Positions 17,305 to 25,274 of a stretch of DNA of 64,000 nt are shown here, piece after piece (position 1 is the first letter of the stretch; each line of letters opens with the position of its first letter). Source of the DNA: Ga0077523 sp038324085 (lineage in GTDB: Bacteria; Pseudomonadota; Gammaproteobacteria; Burkholderiales; Ga0077523). Location: positions 115,622 to 179,621 of the forward strand of contig JBBQHP010000005.1 in the NCBI GenBank assembly GCA_038324085.1. The letters are read 5' to 3'. The notes beneath the pieces are model-generated. The model searched no databases. It was not told where the DNA came from and saw nothing but the letters and a program-made list of their open reading frames with translations. A program made the translations under genes and the position numbers.

Positions 17305-17832
17305 GAATGCCTGCTCGAAGCCGGTCAGTTCCATCCCGATGCGATACTGCTGGACATCGCGATGCCGGACCTGGACGGATGGACGGTATGCCGGCAGTTG
17401 CGTTCCGCGGGGCTGGTCAAGCTGCCGATCATCATGGTGTCCGCCAACGCCTATGAAACCGACGTGGAGAAGCAGGTGGCGGCGGGTTGCAGCGACTTCA
17501 TCGTCAAGCCCGTCCTGGTGTCGGAACTCATGGCGAAGCTCGAATGGCATCTGGGGTTGCAATGGATCTACCGCGGTGACGCCGAGACGCCGACTCCGAT
17601 CCGCACCGGGCCCCTGGCGTTGCCGCCGTCCGATCATCTCGCCGCGCTGCTCGAGCTCGGCTCGATCGGCTACGTGAAAGGAATCCATGCGAAGCTCGAC
17701 GAGATCGAGCACCTGGATGCGCGCTACGGACCGCTGGTCGTCGAGCTGCGCGACCTGATCCGCCGCTTCCGGATCGACGAGTTCGTGCGCCGGCTGAGGA
17801 GGTATGCCGATGGCCACGTCCGCACCGCGTGA
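17305..17832 (+). pseudogene. In-frame remainder of the receiver domain after the TAG
   Basis: The same frame continues for 175 codons after the TAG at 17302. It holds the rest of a normal receiver: AILLDIAMPDLDG with the phospho-acceptor Asp, the Ser/Ala switch in IIMVSANA and the Lys in FIVKPV. A 100-residue C-terminal region follows (LPPSDHLAALLELGSIGYVKGI) as in other hybrid kinases. Codon use and conservation look intact, so the interruption is recent, a sequencing error, or read through. A restart at ATG 17362 would lack the Asp. It overlaps the start of the response-regulator gene. Confidence 0.75.
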
Positions 17833-18778
17833 CGGTGACGTCGTCCTCATCGTGGACGACGTGCCGGACAACCTTGCCGTGCTCTCCGACCTGCTCGGCG
17901 AAGCCGGCTACGTGGTACTGGTCGCGACCGACGGCGAGCGCGCGATCGAGACCGCTCGCCGCATAGTGCCGGACGTGATCCTGCTCGATGCGGTGATGCC
18001 CGGACTCGACGGATTCGAGACCTGCCGACGGTTGAAGTCGGAAGAGGCCATGCGCGACATTCCCGTGGTGTTCATGACCGGACTCACGGAAACCGAGCAC
18101 GTACTGGCGGGCTTCGCCGCCGGCGGGATCGACTATGTGGTCAAGCCGATCCAGCCGGCCGAGGTGCTTGCGCGCATCGGTGCCCACGTGCAGAGCGCGC
18201 GGCGTGCGACGCGGGCCCGGGATGCGATCGAAGCCGCTGGCGGCGGCGTCGTGGTCATCGATGCGGCCGGTGCTCCCATCCTGCAGACGCGGCAGGCGGT
18301 GCGCTGGCTGACCGACTATTTCGGTGAGGACACCAGGTCCGGACGGTTGCCCGATCCCGTCGTGCGCTGGGCGTTGGCGCGATCGGCCATGTCTGCAGAA
18401 GTCGCGCACGGTGTACCGGTCACCTTGCAGGCGGAGCGCGGCGAGCGTCGGCTGCAAGTGAGTTTCGGTGGCGCGGTGGCCGGCGGTGGTTTCCTGCTGA
18501 AACTCGACGAAGGCAGGCGCGAGCCGACGGCGGCGTCGCTGGTCGATACGTTCAACCTCACGCCGCGCGAGTTCGAAGTGTTGATGTGGGTGGCAAAGGG
18601 CAAGACCAATCGCGACATCGGCGACATCCTCGCGCTCAGTCCACGCACGGTGAACAAGCATCTCGAGCACATCTACGAAAAGCTCGGTGTCGAAACCCGG
18701 ACTGCCGCGGCTGCGATGGCAATGCGCGGCAACCGCGCGGACCCGGGCGGCACCGAGCCCGACCCGCCGGGTCGATAG
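17810..18778 (+). CDS. LuxR-family response regulator (receiver, spacer domain, HTH)
   Basis: 322-aa DNA-binding response regulator. The receiver spans residues 8-125 (LIVDDVPDNLAVLSDLL, phospho-acceptor Asp in ILLDAVMPGLDG, Lys in YVVKPI). A middle region of about 130-245 looks PAS-like (GGGVVVIDAAGAPILQTRQAVRWL). The LuxR HTH is at 250-310 (LTPREFEVLMWVAKGKTNRDIGDIL, RTVNKHLEHIYEKLGV). An AGGAGG site at 17797-17802 is 7 bases before the ATG at 17810, which is better placed than the ATG at 17804. It overlaps the permease-kinase reading frame, so it is the cognate regulator, probably acting on the divergent amide operon. Confidence 0.9.
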   Translation: MATSAPRDGDVVLIVDDVPDNLAVLSDLLGEAGYVVLVATDGERAIETARRIVPDVILLDAVMPGLDGFETCRRLKSEEAMRDIPVVFMTGLTETEHVLAGFAAGGIDYVVKPIQPAEVLARIGAHVQSARRATRARDAIEAAGGGVVVIDAAGAPILQTRQAVRWLTDYFGEDTRSGRLPDPVVRWALARSAMSAEVAHGVPVTLQAERGERRLQVSFGGAVAGGGFLLKLDEGRREPTAASLVDTFNLTPREFEVLMWVAKGKTNRDIGDILALSPRTVNKHLEHIYEKLGVETRTAAAAMAMRGNRADPGGTEPDPPGR

Positions 18779-18950
18779 CGCGGGCCCGGCGCACCAGGGG
18801 CGCGGCAGCGACCGCGCGTCCGTCGCAGCACGGGCGCTATAGCGCAATTGGCCCTACATACTCGGGGCTGAAGTCCGATAACGGTGACAGACGGGAGCGT
18901 GCTGCGTCCACTGGTTGCAGGACGAAGCTAATCCGCCTTTCGAACTAGTG

Positions 18951-18977
18951 TTGACAACCATATGATTTAGTTATAGA
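18951..18977 (+). promoter_or_regulatory. Candidate sigma70 promoter for the ParA gene
   Basis: Perfect -35 TTGACA at 18951-18956 and a TATAGA -10-like hexamer at 18972-18977 (15-base spacer, shorter than ideal), in an AT-rich patch that stands out from the GC-rich surroundings, 54 bases before the ATG. Confidence 0.5.
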
Positions 18978-19030
18978 AAGATAGTTCTTTCGCGTTTCCA
19001 GCCGTTCGGATCCGAAAAAATTCCCACTTC

Positions 19031-19795
19031 ATGGCCAAGATCTGCGTGTTCAATCAGAAAGGCGGCGTCGGCAAGACGACGACGTCGCTGAATCTGTCGG
19101 CCGCGCTCGCACGCCGGGGAAAGCGGCCGCTGACGATCGATCTCGATCCCCAGGCACACCTGTCGTACATCTGCGGCACGACGGTCGCGAATGCCGACGA
19201 GAGCATCCTTTCTTTTTACGAGAACTATCAACCGCTCACGAACCTGATCAAGAACGGCAACGGCGGCTGGGAAGTGATCCCGGCCCACGTGGAACTGTCG
19301 AAGGTCGATTCGCAATTCGGCAAAGGGCCGCAAGTGCTGAACCGGCTCAACGCCGGCATCCTCAAGGAGAACCTCAATACCGGGCGACCCATCGTCATCG
19401 ATTGCTGCCCGTTGCTGGGCGTGCTCTCGCTGAACGCGATCTTCGCTTCCGATCGGGTGCTGATCCCGGTCTCGGCCGACTATCTCGCCGTCAAGGGTGT
19501 GATCCAGGTCGAGAAGACCTTGAAAGCGCTCGAGCTGGTGCTCAAGAAACGCCTCCCGCGCCGCTATGTCATGACGCGATTCGACTCCCGCCGCAACATG
19601 TCGTGGGAGATCTACAACTCGATCCTGGAGCGCTTCGGTGACGACCTGTGCAAGACGCGCATCTCTGAGAGCGTGAGCGTTGCCGAAAGTCCCGCAGCGA
19701 ACATGGATGTCTTCAGCCACGCCCCGGGTAGCCGTGGCGCGCAGGACTATGACGCGCTGATGGAGGAACTGGTCGAGACCGGTTTCGTCGAGTAA
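19031..19795 (+). CDS. ParA/MinD-family ATPase, orphan
   Basis: 254-aa P-loop ATPase. The deviant Walker A is KGGVGKTTTS at residues 11-20, followed by LTIDLDPQAHLSYICG (switch I region) and VIDCCPLLGVLSLNAIFASDRVLIPVSADYLAVKG (Walker B region). The MTRFDSRRNMS segment is also typical. ParA proteins position chromosomes, plasmids or protein complexes. No ParB or parS-like partner follows; the neighbours are a 74-aa protein and a membrane desaturase. Cargo positioning of a membrane or metabolic complex is therefore a possibility, not shown. It has its own candidate promoter. Confidence 0.88.
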   Translation: MAKICVFNQKGGVGKTTTSLNLSAALARRGKRPLTIDLDPQAHLSYICGTTVANADESILSFYENYQPLTNLIKNGNGGWEVIPAHVELSKVDSQFGKGPQVLNRLNAGILKENLNTGRPIVIDCCPLLGVLSLNAIFASDRVLIPVSADYLAVKGVIQVEKTLKALELVLKKRLPRRYVMTRFDSRRNMSWEIYNSILERFGDDLCKTRISESVSVAESPAANMDVFSHAPGSRGAQDYDALMEELVETGFVE

Positions 19796-19840
19796 GCGGG
19801 AGGGATGCCGCCCGAACCGACCGGTGCACCCGGACGCGGA

Positions 19841-20065
19841 TCAGCCTTCGCGGTCCTGCTTCGAGATAAGCGAGAGAATTCCGCCCAGGTCCAGTCCTTC
19901 CTCACGGGTCGTTCCGCCGACGACCTCCAGGCACTCCATCACGCTGGAGCGCGGGTACATCTGGAACAGCTTGCGCTCAGCGTCGGCCTGATCGCGCCCC
20001 TGTATGTTCAGGTTCTCCACCGACAGTCCGTCGCGCGTGCGGATCTTGAACTGATACTTGATCAT
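19841..20065 (-). CDS. Small conserved-looking protein of unknown function (74 aa)
   Basis: 74-aa soluble protein beginning MIKYQFKIRTRDGLSVENLNI, with a beta-beta-alpha feel: IQGRDQADAERKLFQMYPRSSVMECLEVVG. The start is at 20065, preceded by GGGAG at a suitable distance; the frame is open upstream but not convincingly coding. Codon bias matches real genes of the window. No family recognised. It lies antisense between the ParA and desaturase genes (convergent with ParA, 45-base gap). Confidence 0.6.
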   Translation of the reverse strand: MIKYQFKIRTRDGLSVENLNIQGRDQADAERKLFQMYPRSSVMECLEVVGGTTREEGLDLGGILSLISKQDREG

Positions 20066-20431
20066 CCCGATGCTCCCTGCCGTGACGGGTGGGCGGAGAA
20101 TACGCCTATTGACCTGCCGCCGGTTCAGGGGCCGGCGCGGCAACGGATCGATCTGCCGGGCGCCCTGCAATTGTTCCGCGCCGGGCGGTCTGCGAGCGCG
20201 GCAGTCGGGCGGGCGCCTGCCGAGTTCGATTCCGTCGCGATGGCTCTGGAATCGCGCGGCGCACTGGGCGAGAATCGCATCGGGAAACAACACTCGACCG
20301 GTGAGCGGGGCCGAAGGACGCTGGCGGCCACTCCAGCAGCGCAGAGGTCCGGGCACGCGCGCACGGCAGGGGGTGGATCGCGATGGTCGGGATGGGTTTG
20401 CACCCGGGCAGAGTTGGACAAGGAGACTTGC
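20066..20431. other. Intergenic region before the desaturase
   Basis: 366 bases between the divergent 74-aa gene and the desaturase. No gene supported: the overlapping open frames give arginine/proline-rich translations without family features. It must hold both promoters, but no clear -35/-10 pair stands out. Confidence 0.4.
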
Positions 20432-21679
20432 ATGGCACCACCGTCCCACGGGACACCGGACAGGCGCGGGACCCTTCGGGATCGCATCAGGCAACGGCAG
20501 CCGCGCGAGCTGCCTCTGTCGGCCTACGTATCAGGGTGGCTGCAGGCACTGATCCAGCTGACGGTGTTCCTGGGGAGCCTCTGGCTGCTGCAGGGCGAGA
20601 CACGGGCGGCCTGGGTGGTGCTGTATGCCTGTGCTTTCGGCTGGTCCTGGTTCACCCTACTGATGGTGGGTCACGATGCCATGCACCGGGCATTCGCGCC
20701 CTGGCAATGGGTCAACGAGACGGTGGCGTTCGTCACCCTCGACTGCCTGCTCTTCAGCCGGGCCGCCTGGTTTCAAGGGCACCACGTGATCCACCATGCG
20801 CGTCCGCATTCCGAAGAGGACATGATGTACCTGCGCGGAAACTCGGTTCCCGTGGACATGTGGAATCTGCTGCGGATGGTGCTCGACTACCTGGCGGCTG
20901 ACTTCATCCGCCTGGTGCGCAGACCCGTCTGGCATGAATGGCTGGGAATGGCGATCCGGATCGGGCTGTTCGTCGCCCTCATGCCATTCGCGCTGCTACC
21001 TGCCGTCGTCTTTCTCCTATTCTTCGGCAACTATCTCGGCTTGCTGTCGCACTCGCTCCCGGTCAACGGCGTTAGCGAGGACCCGGTGATCCGGCAACTG
21101 CGCACCACGTGGGACCTGTTCCCCGATTCGTTCCTTGCTTCGCTGGTGACGGGCGGCCTGAATGCGCACGTCACCCATCACGTTTACCCGATGTTGCCCA
21201 GGGGCGCCCAGAAATGGGGTTCCCGCGTGCTGCGCGAGGAGGTGGGCGGGGAATACCGCTGCATCCAGTCGCTGGCGGGCATCCGGACGCTGTTCCGATT
21301 GCGCTACTGCAGCACCGCGGAGATCGCCACCATCGAGACCATAGAAGCCGGCATCGTCGCGCTCTTCGTCGCGCCCGATCGGGTCGCCGAACGGGTCGAC
21401 GTGACGCATGCGAACCCGCAACCGACGCGCCACCGTCCTCGCGCCGTAGAGGGTTGGGCGGGAATCCCCATCAACGCGCACGCGAAGCGCGGGCTGCAGC
21501 GACTGCGTTCGGCTTTCGTGCCGGCCCGCGACACCGGAGCGCATCCGGCTACAAAAAGCGCTTCGAGCCCGTCGTCCGACAAGCGGCTGGGGGATAGGCG
21601 AGTCAGGCAGACGAGCTTGACGTTTCCGGATCGCCGTACCGGTGAGCGCAGGGGCGGCGGTCTGCGCGCCGTTGCCTGA
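20432..21679 (+). CDS. Membrane fatty-acid desaturase with arginine-rich C-terminal tail
   Basis: 415-aa integral-membrane di-iron desaturase/hydroxylase. All three histidine boxes are present: GHDAMHR (HxxxH, about residue 83), GHHVIHHARPH (HxxHH, about 115) and NAHVTHHVYP (HxxHH, about 245). Hydrophobic pairs at about 30-75 and 160-210 fit four membrane helices. AAGGAG lies 6 bases before the ATG at 20432. A 100-residue hydrophilic tail follows the catalytic domain and ends in FPDRRTGERRGGGLRAVA, nearly the same as the end of the haem-oxygenase-fold protein at 28462-29310. Substrate unknown: acyl lipid or carotenoid-like compounds are both possible. Confidence 0.85.
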   Translation: MAPPSHGTPDRRGTLRDRIRQRQPRELPLSAYVSGWLQALIQLTVFLGSLWLLQGETRAAWVVLYACAFGWSWFTLLMVGHDAMHRAFAPWQWVNETVAFVTLDCLLFSRAAWFQGHHVIHHARPHSEEDMMYLRGNSVPVDMWNLLRMVLDYLAADFIRLVRRPVWHEWLGMAIRIGLFVALMPFALLPAVVFLLFFGNYLGLLSHSLPVNGVSEDPVIRQLRTTWDLFPDSFLASLVTGGLNAHVTHHVYPMLPRGAQKWGSRVLREEVGGEYRCIQSLAGIRTLFRLRYCSTAEIATIETIEAGIVALFVAPDRVAERVDVTHANPQPTRHRPRAVEGWAGIPINAHAKRGLQRLRSAFVPARDTGAHPATKSASSPSSDKRLGDRRVRQTSLTFPDRRTGERRGGGLRAVA

Positions 21680-21788
21680 GCCGACCCGGAAAGCACGGAG
21701 GGCCAATATCCAATCTGTTGCCGCTGCGGTCCCGATTTCCTGAGCGGGTCGTGGCCGGCGTATTGCAGGGGGCTTCGTTGATCCGAAC

Positions 21789-22310
<522 letters not shown>

Positions 22311-22345
22311 TGGCTGTCGGGGTGGGGAGGGTGGCCGGACCGGCG

Positions 22346-22351
22346 ATTATA
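22346..22351 (-). promoter_or_regulatory. -10 hexamer TATAAT for the gamma carbonic anhydrase gene
   Basis: Minus-strand CGCCTATAATCGC, 36 bases before the ATG. It shares the GCCTATAAT context with several other genes in this window. No good -35 seen. Confidence 0.4.
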
Positions 22352-22436
22352 GGCGGCAGGCAGCGTTGTCCCCAATCGCGCGCCGCAGGATAATGCGCGC
22401 CGACCGTGTCCCACTCGAATCCAACGGAGGAGTCCC

Positions 22437-23487
<1,051 letters not shown>

Positions 23488-23495
<8 letters not shown>

Positions 23496-23868
23496 TTTTC
23501 GACCCGCAGCATGCAGTGTCGTCGCGCTCTTCGCCGCTTCGGTCTTCGCCGAAGACGACGTGGCCGCACTGGCCCGGCTGAGGGTCGAAATGGATGTGCT
23601 GGTGAGCCACAATCACACGTGCAGCAACGTCGTCCATTGCCGGGTGCTCCCGGTCGGCTACGACGCATGCGGCAATCCCACGGAATTCCTGGCGTTCAAC
23701 GATCTGCGCGGGATTCGTGGCGAACTCGAAGGCAAGATCGCAGAATACAATTTCATCGAGGAGGAAAGCTGGCGTGGAAAGCGTCGACCCGCCGGCTGCC
23801 GCGCCGTCACCTCGCCCCAGCCGGCGTGCATCAACAACCACTGCGCGCTCGGTGCCGAAAGCTACTAA
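23488..23868 (+). CDS. Exported six-cysteine protein, copy 1
   Basis: 126-aa small secreted protein. A signal peptide (about residues 5-21, ending VFA-EDD) follows a TTG start that overlaps the aldolase stop. The mature part begins EDDVAALARLRVE and carries six cysteines in the order C-SNVVH-C, a C in DACGNP, then two further C and NNHC, ending GAESY. It is about half identical to the next gene with all six cysteines kept, so it is a tandem duplicate. Three disulfides in the periplasm are likely. No family recognised. Confidence 0.75.
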
Positions 23869-23878
23869 GGACATCGTC

Positions 23879-24283
23879 ATACTGAATCTGCATACGGCCC
23901 GACTCCGCCCGGTTCCCTTGCTGGCCATCACCTGGGCGTTGTGGGCGCCCGGGCCGGTCGCGCGGGCGGAAGACGACGCAGAGGCTCTTGCGCGCTTGCG
24001 TAGCGAGATCGCGGCAGCCGTCGGCGAACCCGTGTGCGGCAACGTGTCTGCTTGCCGACTGATACCCATGGGCAGCGACGAATGCGGCAATCCGACGCTC
24101 TGGGTGCCGTACAACAATGCGCCGGATCTGAAGATCGCGCTTGAAACCAAGGCGGCCGAGTACACATTCATCCAGGAAGACCACCAGCGCGGCAAGCCGA
24201 AACGAGCCGATTGTGTGCCCGCGGTGCCACCCCGGTTCGCATGCGTCAATCATCGCTGCGTTCTGGGTGATGCCAGCTATTGA
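23879..24283 (+). CDS. Exported six-cysteine protein, copy 2
   Basis: About 134 aa. A signal peptide (HTARLRPVPLLAITWALW, cleavage near ARA-EDD) and a mature part align with copy 1: EDDAEALARLRSE, CGNVSAC, DECGNP, AAEYTFIQED, two further C and NHRC, ending GDASY. No ATG, GTG or TTG is well placed. An AAGGA site at 23867-23871 points 7 bases downstream to ATA at 23879, so ATA (or the next CTG) is the likely start, or an ATG has been lost. Ten bases after copy 1. Confidence 0.7.
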   Translation: MLNLHTARLRPVPLLAITWALWAPGPVARAEDDAEALARLRSEIAAAVGEPVCGNVSACRLIPMGSDECGNPTLWVPYNNAPDLKIALETKAAEYTFIQEDHQRGKPKRADCVPAVPPRFACVNHRCVLGDASY

Positions 24284-24288
24284 TCGTC

Positions 24289-24825
24289 ATGCCCGAGAAA
24301 ACGAAATTCAGACTGCGCAAGCTGGTGCCCAACCTGGGGGTTTCCGATCTGCGCCGGTCCCTGGCCTTCTACCGGGAGTTCTTTGGGTTCACCGTGCTCG
24401 ATTCGTGGGAGAACGACGCCGGGGAGGTGGTCTGGTGCTGGCTGCGCTCGGGGGTGACGGAATTGATGCTGCAACAGCTCGCGCCCGAACAACAGATCAC
24501 TTTGGAGCCGGCGCTCGGCCAGAGTTGGATGCTGTACCTGAGACCGGACGACATCGACGAGATCCGGCAGGTGTTGCTGCGCGCGGAGATAGCAGTTTCG
24601 GAGATTCAGACGACAGCCTACGGGGCCCGGGAATGTTTCCTTGCCGACCCGGACGGCTACGACCTGTGGCTGTCAGTGCCCGAACGGGGGCTCGGTGGCG
24701 ATGACGACGAAGATGACGAAGATGACGACTATGGCACCGACGGGAGCCATTCTCAGGGTCTTCCGGACGAACTGCTGGATGGGGACGATCCGCCGATAGG
24801 CGGTTCCCGCCGCCGGACGCACTGA
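24289..24825 (+). CDS. VOC/glyoxalase-fold protein with acidic tail
   Basis: 178-aa protein. Residues 8-125 form one vicinal-oxygen-chelate module: LVPNLGVSDLRRSLAFYREFFGF, the central WMLYLRPDDIDEI and the closing ARECFLADPDGYDLWLSVPE. Candidate metal residues are fewer than in true glyoxalase I. The C-terminal 50 residues hold a run of Asp/Glu (GGDDDEDDEDDDYG) and are probably disordered. It starts 5 bases after the second exported-protein gene, so it is likely in that transcript. Substrate unknown; antibiotic-binding or dioxygenase-like roles cannot be separated. Confidence 0.8.
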   Translation: MPEKTKFRLRKLVPNLGVSDLRRSLAFYREFFGFTVLDSWENDAGEVVWCWLRSGVTELMLQQLAPEQQITLEPALGQSWMLYLRPDDIDEIRQVLLRAEIAVSEIQTTAYGARECFLADPDGYDLWLSVPERGLGGDDDEDDEDDDYGTDGSHSQGLPDELLDGDDPPIGGSRRRTH

Positions 24826-25274
24826 CGGGGTAGTGCGTCAACCACAGCCGGATCATCGGTCCAGGGAACCCCGTGCGGCCCAGAATGTGTCACCGGGATG
24901 CCACTTTGCGTCGGCGGATGCCCGAAACCCAGGGTGCTGGCCGAATCGGCCTATAAGTCAATGGCATGGACCTTGCGGCGACTGGCTCCGCGGAATTCGT
25001 CGACCGGCGTTTCACCGCAGTCTTCATACGCGCGGCGGTCCCGGAAGCGCCGGTCTCAGACACTAAAGAAGTTCGAGGAGGCAGCCGCTAATGGGTTTCA
25101 GGCGCGGGAAAGTCGTTGGAACTCAAGTCGGCGCATCGATCCATCAATCCTTTTCTCGGCAAGCGTTGCGACCTGGGTCGCCGGAATCGGGTGCGTAACG
25201 GGCGCCACCAAAATGTCGAATCAGAACAACTTCCGCCGCGGTGACTCGCACCAGCGTCGGGGCAATAGCGAGCG
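24826..25274. other. Intergenic region upstream of the GGDEF-EAL gene
   Basis: 449 bases with no gene I can support; the small open frames have no ribosome site, bias or family features. It presumably holds the promoter of the following gene. No clear hairpin or repeat seen. Confidence 0.4.

Noticed and set aside
14263..17871. 1202-codon open frame antisense to the permease-kinase gene
   Set aside because: Translation shows no domains; the opposite strand has full domain conservation.
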